Under the pieces are notes generated by a model, which was not told the DNA's origin, made no database searches, and saw only the letters and a program-made list of their open reading frames with translations. Shown piece by piece: positions 18,560 to 26,133 of a stretch of 64,000 nt of DNA (positions within the stretch are counted from its first letter, which is position 1; each line of letters starts with the position of its first letter). This DNA comes from Alpinimonas psychrophila (GTDB lineage Bacteria > Actinomycetota > Actinomycetes > Actinomycetales > Microbacteriaceae): assembly GCF_014137865.1 (NCBI RefSeq), contig NZ_JACGWU010000001.1:496001-560000 (forward strand), given 5' to 3'. The position numbers and the translations under genes were made by a program.

Positions 18560-18865
18560 TCACTCCTTGGACCAAACGGGGACAAGCTGCTTGACGTCAG
18601 GGGGGCCCAGGAGAAAAGGGGTGACCTCGTGCTCGTAGTCGCGGTAGGCGTTGGTGGTCAGGAAAGCGGCGGAGGCGGCCGCATCGCGATACACCTGGAA
18701 GGCGCACACGACGTCCGGGACGGCGGGGTCGACGCAGTAAAAGTAGGCGTCGTGGCCGTCGTTGGCCTGGACGGCCGGGGCCATGTGCCGGTGCCAGATG
18801 GCACGAACGGTATCGCGTTGACCAGGCTTGGTCCGGTGCGTGATCAATACGGCGATCTGAGACAT
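18560..18865 (-). CDS. Antibiotic biosynthesis monooxygenase-domain (ABM) protein
   Basis: Small ferredoxin-like ABM domain (101 residues): MSQIAVLITHRTKPGQRDTV, then WHRHMAPAVQAN, FYCVDPAVPDVVCAFQVYRD, and EHEVTPFLLGPP. Such proteins act as small quinone or heme monooxygenases, or as dimeric ligand-binding domains. The ATG at 18865 has an AAGGGCAA ribosome site, and is chosen over an in-frame start at 18961 that would cross the divergent tetR promoter. It is divergent from the TetR gene and probably its target. Confidence 0.85.
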   Translation of the reverse strand: MSQIAVLITHRTKPGQRDTVRAIWHRHMAPAVQANDGHDAYFYCVDPAVPDVVCAFQVYRDAAASAAFLTTNAYRDYEHEVTPFLLGPPDVKQLVPVWSKE

Positions 18866-18885
18866 GGTTGCCCTTTCGATTCTGG

Positions 18886-18929
18886 CGAAACGAAGCGTTT
18901 CGGTTTGCAGCCTACACGAATCGTTTCGT
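18886..18929. promoter_or_regulatory. Candidate TetR operators between ABM and tetR genes
   Basis: A 7-bp palindrome CGAAACG-AAG-CGTTTCG (18886-18902) and, 13 nt on, ACGAA-TCGT-TTCGT (18916-18929). Both carry the CGAAACG/CGTTTCG half-site and lie in the 81-nt divergent promoter region, the usual place for a TetR-type autorepressor site. Confidence 0.65.
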
Positions 18930-18946
18930 TTCGTTAGACTCGCCCT

Positions 18947-19555
18947 GTGACCGATCAACACCGCGAGAAGCCGATCCCTCCCTCTCGGCGTTCATCACGC
19001 ACACACGAAGCGGTCTTGAAGGCGGCGATCGAGCTATTCGAAAAATCTGGATACTCACGCATGACCATCGACGCGATCGCGGACCGGGCTGGCGCGAGCA
19101 AAGCCACAATCTACCGGTGGTGGGCGGGCAAGGGAGCGATACTACTCGAAGCGTTTCTGTCCGGGGTCGAAGCTGACCTTGCTTTTCCTGACAGCGGGAC
19201 CCTGCGGGAGGACCTTGTCGCACAGGTGTCCGCTCTCGTAGACGTGCTCGGACAAACCAATCTGGGGCTGATGGCTGTCGCGCTTTTGGGCGAGGCTCAG
19301 CACGACACGCAGCTAGCGGCGGCATTCCGGTCGGGCTGGCTTGAGCCGCGGCGGACAGTGGGGCGCGACGTCCTCTTCCGCGCCACTGAGCGTGGCGAAC
19401 TGCGTGCTGATCTCGACCTTGAAGTCGTGCTCGACGGCCTGTACGGACCCGTGTACCTGCGGTTATTGTTCGGACACGGTCCTCTGGACCGGCCCACGAT
19501 CGAGACGTTGGTCGACCAGGTTCTGCAGGGAATCGCAACGCCAGAAAGGCGCTGA
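18947..19555 (+). CDS. TetR/AcrR family transcriptional regulator
   Basis: 202 residues. The N-terminal helix-turn-helix is clear: RTHEAVLKAAIELFEKSGY, MTIDAIADRAGASKATIYRW. The C-terminal ligand domain resembles the TetR_C group of plasmid-borne and drug regulators (LNLGLMAVALLGE-like, VLDGLYGPVYLRLLFGHGPL). GTG start at 18947. It is divergent from the ABM monooxygenase with palindromic sites between, so it likely represses that gene and itself. Confidence 0.93.
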   Translation: MTDQHREKPIPPSRRSSRTHEAVLKAAIELFEKSGYSRMTIDAIADRAGASKATIYRWWAGKGAILLEAFLSGVEADLAFPDSGTLREDLVAQVSALVDVLGQTNLGLMAVALLGEAQHDTQLAAAFRSGWLEPRRTVGRDVLFRATERGELRADLDLEVVLDGLYGPVYLRLLFGHGPLDRPTIETLVDQVLQGIATPERR

Positions 19556-19687
19556 AAGGAAGTGTTCGCCGGCCCACGCGAATCCGACGGTGGAAACGGA
19601 ACGCTGGGCCATCCTCACCGATAGCGCGTGAGATACCCAATACCGCTGAGCCTTCGGTATGCGGCCTTCCTGTCTCTTTCGGAAGGC

Positions 19688-20158
19688 TCAGATGAGGTTT
19701 TTGAGCATCTTCACCGAAGTTGTTTCGTACCCAAGCGAGTTGTAGAGCCCCCGAGCACCGGTGTTGAAACCGAAGACGCTAAGGCCGAGAGAATGCGCAC
19801 CATGTGAGCGTGCGTATTCCTCGCCGAGGAGCATGGCCGCTCTCCCGAAACCCTGACCACGCTGGTCAGGGTCGATGACAACGTCCCAGACCCACCACGC
19901 CCCTGGATCGGCGCTGACATCCTGTCCGATCCACAGGTATCCCACTGCCTCACCCGCTTTGTTCATGACGTGAAAGACCTCATTACCAGGGCTCGGAGCA
20001 CCATCCGGGAACGAACGAGCCATGCTCTCGGCCGCTATGCGTTGAGCTTCCTCGTGCGATCCACCCTGGGTAACTAAATCACCGACGTATTCGGTGCAGC
20101 TGCGGTCCAACCACGACGGGAACTCGCTAGTGAGGATTCGCTGAAGGGTCACAGTCAT
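19688..20158 (-). CDS. GNAT family N-acetyltransferase
   Basis: 156 residues with the canonical acetyl-CoA loop VIDPDQRGQGFGRAAMLLGE and the terminal FGFNTGARGLYNSLGYETTS block. The substrate is unknown. The ATG at 20158 (MTVTLQRILTSEF) is preferred because GGAAG lies about 13 nt upstream; an in-frame start at 20188 has no visible ribosome site. Confidence 0.9.
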   Translation of the reverse strand: MTVTLQRILTSEFPSWLDRSCTEYVGDLVTQGGSHEEAQRIAAESMARSFPDGAPSPGNEVFHVMNKAGEAVGYLWIGQDVSADPGAWWVWDVVIDPDQRGQGFGRAAMLLGEEYARSHGAHSLGLSVFGFNTGARGLYNSLGYETTSVKMLKNLI

Positions 20159-20295
20159 CTCCCGATTCTTCCAGACAAGAATCGGCATCAGCGCCAGCCG
20201 AAGATTGCTCGAATGGCGTTCGGGTTACGGGACGGTTCGATCCAAACGGAATGCACTCTCTCCTCACTGAAAACGGTGCAAGTATGGTGGTTCAC

Positions 20296-20667
20296 ATGAC
20301 CCTCCTAGAACTCGATTCTCTTTTGGCCACGGAACGCGCAGGTTGGGATTCACTCTGCGAGGGAAGCGGTGGATCTTTCTACGGAGACCTAATGACCCCC
20401 GACGGGTTGATGATCATCTCCAATGGGATGGTCCTCGACCGCGCGGCGGTCAAGGCGAGTCTTGATGGTGCACCCACGTGGGATCAGTACGAGATGTCAG
20501 AGACCCGACATGTCCCGCTGGGTACTGAAACCGCCGCGTTGATCTATAGCGCCCAATCGGTTCGTGGCAATGAAGCACCTTTCGTCGCGACAATGACCAG
20601 CGTCTACTGTGTAATTGAAGAACGGCTGCGCCTAGCGCTCTACCAGCAGACTGTCGTCTCCTACTGA
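20296..20667 (+). CDS. NTF2-like/DUF4440-type protein
   Basis: 123 residues with the SnoaL/NTF2-like layout: an N-terminal helix (LLELDSLLATERAGWDSLCE), DLMTPDGLMIISNGMVLDRA, and beta strands ending SVYCVIEERLRLALYQQT. It probably binds a small hydrophobic ligand; no catalytic function can be assigned. The ATG at 20296 is preceded by GGTGG; an upstream in-frame start at 20251 is less likely. Confidence 0.75.
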   Translation: MTLLELDSLLATERAGWDSLCEGSGGSFYGDLMTPDGLMIISNGMVLDRAAVKASLDGAPTWDQYEMSETRHVPLGTETAALIYSAQSVRGNEAPFVATMTSVYCVIEERLRLALYQQTVVSY

Positions 20668-21012
20668 CAACGCCAGCCTGACCCATTCCGCGAAAGTGGA
20701 ACGGATATGTGGCGAGGCGCATCTGGTGATCGAATCGGTTGAGCAGTCGTCCCGTTGACCATTAAGACCGATACCGGGACCACCCGCATCCAGGTTCCAA
20801 TCGGTAAGCGTTGCCCATAAAAGTTGTCCCGAATGACCCGTGAATTGGGAAACCGACACCGGGTGGATCTCAATCTCTGGGCCAAACGGGGCCCGCAAGC
20901 GAGACGGCTTGCGGGCCCCGGCACACGGTGGGACGTTTGCGTCAAGAGTTACTCGACCGGTATAGCGGATGCGCCCATGGCCGTCGTAGGAGCCTGAGGA
21001 AGTTCGGTACGG
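20668..21012. other. Gap with a strong GC-rich hairpin
   Basis: About 345 bases without a convincing gene. At 20888-20919 there is a perfect 13-bp stem, GGGGCCCGCAAGC / GCTTGCGGGCCCC, with a 6-nt loop GAGACG, and no T tract on either side. It lies about 95 nt past the sigma-factor stop, so it may mark the 3' end of that transcript, but it is not a textbook terminator. Confidence 0.6.
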
Positions 21013-21858
21013 TCACACTCGCTGCTGGCCTTGGCGGTGCTGGACTTGTTTCAGGATCCTTGGCTCCGCTCGGAAGTCAATTCGCTGGACCATTCCACAA
21101 TCGATTCTGAAGTCGAAAACAACTTTCGGTTCGCCGCGGTGAATCCAGGCGGCTCCCGGCCGCTCTTCAATGTAGACGGGGAACGCGGCTTTGGCTGCGC
21201 CATTGAAGAACCGCGCCACCTGTTCAGCCCCCTCTAGGTGGTCCGGTGTTCCGAGGGTGACGGCGGCTGGGTCGCCTTCCACTACGACGTTGGGGGCGAG
21301 GAGCTCCAGCAATCGGGTGAAGTCCCCGTTTCGGGCTGCGGCCAGGAACGCGTCGACCACTTGCCAATCGGCTTGCCCCTCCAAATTAACAGACCGTGTC
21401 GTCGGCTGCGCCACTTTGCTCCGTGCCCTAGACGCCAGCTTGCGTGCGGCCACCGGTGTCCTGCCCAAGATTTCCGCGATCGTGTGAAAGTCGAACCCGA
21501 AGCTGTCGTGCAGCACAAACGCAACCCGCTCTGTAGGGGTCAACCGATCAAGCAAGAGGTGAAGGGCTACACCAACCGTCTCAGCGAGAGCTATTTTCTC
21601 AGACGCATCGGGTGCAGTCTCAACAACGTCGACGTCCGCTTCGGGGACCGGGATGCGAGCCCGCAGCCGGTCCAAACACAATCGGGTGGTAACCGTCGTC
21701 AACCAGCCCGGAAGATTGTCAATGTCGCCGTCTGCCGCATCCATGCGCAGCCACGCGTTCTGGACGACATCCTCAGCTTCATGTGGGTCGTTGAGTACTC
21801 GCGCTGCGACCCGCAGCAACCGGGGCCTCTGCTGCTCGAACTCGGCGGTCTGTTCCAT
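21013..21858 (-). CDS. ECF sigma factor with C-terminal SnoaL-like domain (ECF41/SigJ-like)
   Basis: 281 residues. Sigma-70 region 2 (about residues 1-75: PHEAEDVVQNAWLRMDAAD, LPGWLTTVTTRLCLDRLRAR), region 4 (about 110-160: LTPTERVAFVLHDSFGFDFH, IAEILGRTPVAARKLASRAR), then an NTF2/SnoaL-like domain (about 175-275), the fused regulatory domain of the ECF41 group. No anti-sigma gene is next to it, as expected for ECF41. The ATG at 21858 has AGGA 6 nt upstream; a GTG at 21903, just after the upstream stop, is an alternative with translational coupling. It is second in a unit with the DUF1059 gene. Confidence 0.9.
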   Translation of the reverse strand: MEQTAEFEQQRPRLLRVAARVLNDPHEAEDVVQNAWLRMDAADGDIDNLPGWLTTVTTRLCLDRLRARIPVPEADVDVVETAPDASEKIALAETVGVALHLLLDRLTPTERVAFVLHDSFGFDFHTIAEILGRTPVAARKLASRARSKVAQPTTRSVNLEGQADWQVVDAFLAAARNGDFTRLLELLAPNVVVEGDPAAVTLGTPDHLEGAEQVARFFNGAAKAAFPVYIEERPGAAWIHRGEPKVVFDFRIDCGMVQRIDFRAEPRILKQVQHRQGQQRV

Positions 21859-21904
21859 AGTGGTCCTAGTCTTCATCAGCCTGCGCGGACGGTCGAGGCT
21901 CACC

Positions 21905-22141
21905 TTAGTCCTCAGGGAGCGCGGCGAACGCCTTTTTCGTGCCTGAGTACCAGTCCATCGATTGCTTCGGGTGTTTCCAACGGTTTTTCATGTCCTCACG
22001 CGCCTGCTCATGTGTGGCGTCACCGTCCTTAACTGCCTGCTTGAGGTGGCGGTCTTGGTACTTGATGACCTGATCGGCTGTCTGCGCACGAAGCTCATGG
22101 TCACACGGACCGCCTAGCTGTCGGCATGTCATTGTTTTCAT
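21905..22141 (-). CDS. DUF1059-like small protein
   Basis: 78 residues starting MKTMTCRQLGGPCDHELRAQ, which matches the start of DUF1059 small proteins with their conserved Cys pair, followed by a charged helical tail (KYQDRHLKQAVKDGDATHEQ). GGGAAG lies upstream of ATG 22141. Longer in-frame starts run into the promoter region. It is followed by the sigma-factor gene (45 nt, or 1 nt if the GTG start is used), so the two are one transcript. Function unknown. Confidence 0.75.
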   Translation of the reverse strand: MKTMTCRQLGGPCDHELRAQTADQVIKYQDRHLKQAVKDGDATHEQAREDMKNRWKHPKQSMDWYSGTKKAFAALPED

Positions 22142-22200
22142 CAGTGTGCTTCCCGTTCGTTTGGTTGCGCAGGGCTGCGAATTGCATCCCTTATCTATAT

Positions 22201-22227
22201 GACGATTCGCGCGGGGCGCGTGTGACC
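22201..22227 (-). promoter_or_regulatory. Candidate ECF41-type promoter for the DUF1059-sigma unit
   Basis: On the minus strand GGTCACA (22227-22221), 16 nt, then CGTC (22204-22201). The published ECF41 consensus is TGTCACA at -35 and CGTC at -10 with a 16-nt spacer, so 10 of 11 fixed positions agree with exact spacing. The implied start point lies about 50-55 nt before the DUF1059 ATG. Confidence 0.65.
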
Positions 22228-22409
22228 GCCAACCGCTTAAGTTTTCGGAGAACGACAAAATGACCAACCCGATGAGGGCGGCCCTACGCCTACTCTGACC
22301 GTGCTGCGTCATAAAGGGAACGAGAGGCGAAAAGGTCGTCCTCTCAGAAACGCAAATCCACTAGCCCTCCACAATTATCAACGGCCAAGCCTGCGACACC
22401 CGTCCGTAA

Positions 22410-22682
22410 TCAAAGGAGAATCAGCGTGAGCCACAGGGAGTCTTCCCCCATCACCGGTCCGTTGCGCAGCCCTTCACCCGCTCGCGCTGCCGCATAGGTC
22501 TGGAGGCTGAAGGCGACGAGTGCTTCGAAGAAATCGCCGAGGCGACTCCGGTCCCGGTTGTTCGTCGCGGTCCCGGTGGCTGAGAGCAGTTTGACCTCAT
22601 TGAGGCCCAGCAGGCGCGCGGAGAGTGCCGGATCGGCGAGAAAGTGCTTCGGCGTGAGGGGTACACGGGAGCCCGCGTGGGC
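22410..22682 (-). pseudogene. Fragment of an AAA+ ATPase with DUF4143 domain
   Basis: A minus-strand frame of about 90 residues reads VPLTPKHFLADPALSARLLG ... SRLGDFFEALVAFSLQTYAA, which matches the central part of DUF4143, the C-terminal domain of the widespread 'ATP-binding protein' AAA family. Neither the N-terminal Walker motifs nor the usual DUF4143 end is present: the last residues (EDSLWLTLILL) look like an out-of-frame tail. It has no start codon of its own, so it is a decayed remnant. Confidence 0.75.
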
Positions 22683-22698
22683 TTATGGACTCTGTTAG

Positions 22699-23409
22699 CT
22701 ACCGCACGATGGCTGGGCGGAGGAGGAGCCATGTTCCGATGGCAGCGAGAATGATGACGGTGACGGATGCGGCTGCGAGCCACCAAAGTTGAAAGGCGGT
22801 GGCGATGGCGGCGGCCTGGGGTACGAGGGTGATTGCCGCAATAGCGAGGGCAAGGACGACGCCAACCGCGATGAGTTGTGGACCGAGTGCGCCGAATCGT
22901 ACCCAGCCTGCGGCGAAGACTCCGCCGATGGTTAGTGTCGTGAGCACCCCGAGGAACACGATCAGCAACAGCCGCGGCATGTCAGCGCCGCCCAGAACGT
23001 AGATATCGAAGATGTAGAAGCCGACGAACCAGTGGTTGGTAGCGATCTCGATCGCGGTCAGGATGGCAAATATGACGGCTATGTAGGCAGCCATCATTGC
23101 GTCCCAGATGAGGGTTCCGGCGACAAACGCTCGTCTGGTCGCTCCGAGGGTGAGTGCGAAAGGGAAGGTGGTGGCAACGGTCGAGACCCCCAGATAGCCA
23201 AGGAACCCCAGGAGGGCGTACACGATGCCGGGATTGCTTTGTGATCCGTAGATCCAACCCTCGCTGCCCGGCTGACTGCCGGACCGCCAGAAGATCAGCG
23301 CAATCAGCACCGAGATGAGGGCGACCGTTCCGGCGATGGTGAGTGGCACGATGAACGTTGCTGCTCGACGGTTCAGGTGGAGCCTGACGGTGGAGACGAC
23401 GGCACTCAT
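22699..23409 (-). CDS. ABC transporter permease-like membrane protein
   Basis: 236 residues with six hydrophobic segments and no other domain, consistent with the membrane subunit of an ABC-2-like exporter (RLHLNRRAATFIVPLTIAGT at the start). The start overlaps the ATPase stop by 4 nt. It is the last gene of the YtrA-type regulator - ATPase - permease unit. The cargo is unknown; this arrangement is often linked to cell-envelope or peptide stress. Confidence 0.83.
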   Translation of the reverse strand: MSAVVSTVRLHLNRRAATFIVPLTIAGTVALISVLIALIFWRSGSQPGSEGWIYGSQSNPGIVYALLGFLGYLGVSTVATTFPFALTLGATRRAFVAGTLIWDAMMAAYIAVIFAILTAIEIATNHWFVGFYIFDIYVLGGADMPRLLLIVFLGVLTTLTIGGVFAAGWVRFGALGPQLIAVGVVLALAIAAITLVPQAAAIATAFQLWWLAAASVTVIILAAIGTWLLLRPAIVR

Positions 23410-24311
23410 GCGCGTGCACCTTTCTTGATGAGAGTCGACTCCGGGGCGTCTGCACCGTATGCCGCCACGAGTTCTGGAAGGGATGCCGATGAGATCGTGG
23501 CGCCCAGGGTGCGAGCCTGAAGAACGAGCTCGTCGCTGGCTTCTCCCGTGATGGTCGCTGATCGAAGGCCGCCAGCGGCGTGGGTGAGCAGGACCCTACG
23601 GTTGGTAGACAGCTTGTCTACGGCGTCCGCGGGTCCGCTGATGGTGAACGCGAGATTCGAAGCTTCGTCACGCTCGCAATCGACGCGGACTCGACCCCGA
23701 TCGATGATGATCACTCGGTCGAAGAGCGCCTCAGATTCCTCAATGAGGTGCGTTGAGAGTATGACGGTGCGGGGGTGTGCGCTGTAGTCGCGCAAGAGCA
23801 GGTCGTGAAACAGGGCGCGTGCGGTGATGTCCAGGCCGAGGTAAGGCTCGTCGAGGAGTGTGAGCGGTGCGCGCGATGCGAGGCCCATCACGATCGCGAT
23901 GGAGGAAAGTTGCCCACGGGAGAACTTCTTGATAGGAATTTTCGCAGGGATCCGCAGCCCGTCAACGAGTTCCGCAGCAACGTCCACGCTCCAGTTCGGG
24001 GCGAACCTGGGTGCGATTCGGAGCACGTGATGAAGGCGATAGTCATCGGGATAACGCTGGTTGTCGCGAACAAAGCTGATCTTGGACAGGGTTGAAGAGT
24101 TTTCAAACGGATGTTCCCCGAACACTTTCGCGTTGCCGGAGGTTGGTCGGTCTTGACCGGCCAGGATCGACATGATCGTCGTCTTGCCAGCACCGTTCCT
24201 GCCAAAAAGACCGCAGATTGACCCGTCCGGCACGGAGAGTGTGATGTCCTCAAGTGCTCGCGTGCGCCCGAAGCTGCGGCTGATGGAGCGAATATCGACT
24301 GCGTTAGTCAT
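23406..24311 (-). CDS. ABC transporter ATP-binding protein
   Basis: 301 residues. Walker A GRNGAGKTTIMSILAGQ near residue 37, a signature-like motif KKFSRGQLSSIAIVMGLASR (an R replaces the second Ser/Gly pair of LSGGQ, as in YtrB-type ATPases), Walker B LTLLDEPYLGLD, and a C-terminal regulatory tail after about residue 210. It overlaps both its neighbours by 4 nt, so the operon is tightly coupled. Confidence 0.94.
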   Translation of the reverse strand: MTNAVDIRSISRSFGRTRALEDITLSVPDGSICGLFGRNGAGKTTIMSILAGQDRPTSGNAKVFGEHPFENSSTLSKISFVRDNQRYPDDYRLHHVLRIAPRFAPNWSVDVAAELVDGLRIPAKIPIKKFSRGQLSSIAIVMGLASRAPLTLLDEPYLGLDITARALFHDLLLRDYSAHPRTVILSTHLIEESEALFDRVIIIDRGRVRVDCERDEASNLAFTISGPADAVDKLSTNRRVLLTHAAGGLRSATITGEASDELVLQARTLGATISSASLPELVAAYGADAPESTLIKKGARA

Positions 24312-24673
24312 CTTGGATCCTGTCCTTCGTCATCGATCATCGAATGCAGTTTGCCGGTCGTGATACCGAGAACGGCAGTTTCTCGAAGAAGCGGCTGCAG
24401 GTATTTTTTGCGGAACTCATCGCGACGCTGGGCGCGGAGAATCTCCCTCGCCCCCGACGCAACAAACATGCCGACCCCGCGCTTCTTGTAGAGCACACCA
24501 AGGTCAACGAGCGTGTTGACGCCCTTGCTCGCCGTGGCCGGGTTCATTCGGTGGAACGCCGCGAAGTCAGTTGCCGAGGGTACAGCCGTCTCCTCGAGAT
24601 AGGTTCCGTTGACGATCCCGTCGGCGATCATCGCAGCGAGTTGCTGAAATATCGGGCCCTCGTTCGTGAACAT
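24308..24673 (-). CDS. GntR family (YtrA subfamily) transcriptional regulator
   Basis: 121 residues: a winged-helix GntR domain (PIFQQLAAMIADGIVNGTYL, PSATDFAAFHRMNPATASKG, LVDLGVLYKKRGVGMFVASG) with only a short C-terminal helix pair, which defines YtrA-type regulators. It is the first gene of a three-gene ABC operon, and a perfect palindrome lies 13 nt before its start, so autorepression is likely. Confidence 0.93.
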   Translation of the reverse strand: MFTNEGPIFQQLAAMIADGIVNGTYLEETAVPSATDFAAFHRMNPATASKGVNTLVDLGVLYKKRGVGMFVASGAREILRAQRRDEFRKKYLQPLLRETAVLGITTGKLHSMIDDEGQDPR

Positions 24674-24685
24674 AAATCAACCCTA

Positions 24686-24707
24686 GTCCATTAGTTTACT
24701 AATGGAC
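24686..24707. promoter_or_regulatory. Palindromic operator for the YtrA-type regulator
   Basis: GTCCATTAG-TTTA-CTAATGGAC: two 9-bp arms with a 4-nt spacer, 13-34 nt before the regulator ATG. The AT-rich core and position fit known YtrA-family autoregulatory sites. Confidence 0.8.
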
Positions 24708-24818
24708 CAAAGGACCGCAGTTAAATCGGTTTCGGGTCGTTTGAAAGAACCTAAAGAACCCATCGCTACAACGTCCCGTGACACGTTTCCTTTGCGATTC
24801 CCTTGAAAGCCTATTTCA

Positions 24819-24944
24819 TTCGATACTTACACTTCATAGCGAGAAGTAGTAGTGCAGGCGGCAGTCCTCGGTGCATTAAGTAGTGGGGGAGTGCTAACGC
24901 TGATAGGGCGCTTCACATTCCGCGAGCACTCGGTACATCGGATC
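24819..24944 (+). repeat. Accessory-region repeat, copy B
   Basis: About 126 bp aligning with the right part of copy A (14350-14484): TACTTAC, GCGAGAAGTAG, GTGCAGGCGGCAG, ATTAAG, GTGCTAACGCTGATAGGGCG, CATTCCGCG. It lies in the 426-base gap between the YtrA-type operon and the DUF1579-like gene. The rest of that gap holds no gene. Confidence 0.8.
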
Positions 24945-25099
24945 GATTTTGGATGAACCTCCAGACCCGATACGACCTTGATGTGCAATCTGCTGCTCAC
25001 GCAGGTGAACTCATTTATATAAAGTCGCTCCTGAGCGTCTAACGCAGCTGTGACACGTCTCGTGAGAGCGTTCCCCCAATACTGGACGGTCGCGCTCGA

Positions 25100-25537
25100 T
25101 CAATTGACGCGATGAGCGGTGCGATCACAGAGCGGTAGCCATACTCCAGCCGGCTTCCACTCCCAGGTGATCTCTTGACTGCGACCGTCAACACTGAATC
25201 TGTAGGTTGCTCGCTCGTGCCCGCCGGTCAGCGTCCACGTACGACCGTCGACGGTCACGGTGTAATCGCGAGCGAAACCATGGTTCTCAATCGTTCGGAT
25301 GAAATAGCGGCCAGCTTCCACGTCCCAGCCCATCAGACTGAGTGTGTCGAACGGACCGTTCGCTCGCTCGTCTTGCACGATGAAGTAGTTGCCCGAGTGC
25401 CACCGAGCGGAGTGGATGCTGTTCCACGGACTGGCTCCTGCGTGCGGATTGTCCAGCGACTGCTCGTCACCACCATACGAGGTTCCCTCAGCGTGCCAGT
25501 CGCCCAGGAAAACTGCCAGCTCTTCATGCTCAGCCAT
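25100..25537 (-). CDS. DUF1579-like small protein
   Basis: 145 residues with a calycin-like beta pattern: EELAVFLGDWHAEGTSYGGD at the start, SARWHSGNYFIVQDERANGP, DTLSLMGWDVEAGRYFIRTI, and a C-terminal EITWEWKPAG. This is the layout of DUF1579-type proteins, whose ligand is unknown. Start ATG at 25537. It lies between repeat copies B and C. Confidence 0.7.
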   Translation of the reverse strand: MAEHEELAVFLGDWHAEGTSYGGDEQSLDNPHAGASPWNSIHSARWHSGNYFIVQDERANGPFDTLSLMGWDVEAGRYFIRTIENHGFARDYTVTVDGRTWTLTGGHERATYRFSVDGRSQEITWEWKPAGVWLPLCDRTAHRVN

Positions 25538-25603
25538 GATTGGACACTACATTTGGTAGCCACGTCGTGCAATCATCTCAAGCCGTTGCCGGTATTTCTT
25601 TGT

Positions 25604-25677
25604 GAGGTTTCTTGCCTCAATGGATTCACTGCTTGTGAGGTCAATACTTATGTAGCAGGGGAGTGCTAACGCTGAGC
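25604..25677 (+). repeat. Accessory-region repeat, copy C (internally deleted)
   Basis: GAGGTTTCTTGCCTCAATGG through GGAGTGCTAACGCTGA. It matches the left part of copy A, lacks about 55 bp of the middle, and rejoins at CAGGGGAGTGCTAACGCTGA. Its last 12 bases contain the stop codon and last codons of the VOC gene on the opposite strand. Confidence 0.8.
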
Positions 25678-26133
25678 GTTCGTTCCAAATCCAGGACGTT
25701 GAGTGCGATCTTGTAATCTTTCGAGTTCTTCGAAAATCGTGATTTGTTGCCCGGCAGGGGCCTCGAGCCGTGAATTCAGGGACTTCCACGGTGTCTCGCG
25801 TGGATCGCCAACGATGACGGCTCCGGCGGTCTCGAGTTGTGCAGTGACACCGCGCCCGTCCGTTACCTCGAACGCGAGCCGAATACCGGGACGCTGAGGT
25901 GCGCCCGTCTCGACCAGGTCGATCATTCTTTTTTGGGCAGGGTTTGCAATTTCGAGTGTCGCTCGTCCAGCATCCAGGATTGACACCCGGGCATCGCCGT
26001 CGCCTTCAAACGCTGCTTGCTCGGGCAAACCGAGCGCGTCTCGATAAAAGGCAATTGCGGCGTCGAAATCTTCGGCCTCGACGATGACCCGGAGTTGGAG
26101 GACGGGGACGGGTTGGTTCGCAGCTTTGCTCAT
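25666..26133 (-). CDS. VOC-family (glyoxalase/bleomycin-resistance fold) protein
   Basis: 155 residues with one VOC domain: VLQLRVIVEAEDFDAAIAFY, LGLPEQAAFEGDGDARVSIL, TLEIANPAQKRMID, and LNSRLEAPAGQQITIFEELE, where the final Glu is a metal-ligand candidate. The substrate is unknown. The ATG at 26133 (MSKAANQPVPVLQLRV) follows GGGTGG; an in-frame start at 26175 adds an unlikely leader. The last codons lie within repeat copy C. Confidence 0.88.
   Translation of the reverse strand: MSKAANQPVPVLQLRVIVEAEDFDAAIAFYRDALGLPEQAAFEGDGDARVSILDAGRATLEIANPAQKRMIDLVETGAPQRPGIRLAFEVTDGRGVTAQLETAGAVIVGDPRETPWKSLNSRLEAPAGQQITIFEELERLQDRTQRPGFGTNAQR

Noticed and set aside
25345-25365. LexA-like box CGAACGGACCGTTCG
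   Set aside because: The spacer is 5 nt instead of 4 and the site is inside the DUF1579-like gene.
14313-25677. Integron attC sites as an explanation for repeats A, B and C
   Set aside because: The shared CTAACGCTGA recalls an attC end, but the reverse strand GTTAGCA does not fit GTTRRRY. No paired simple sites or imperfect palindrome were found, and there is no integrase in the window.
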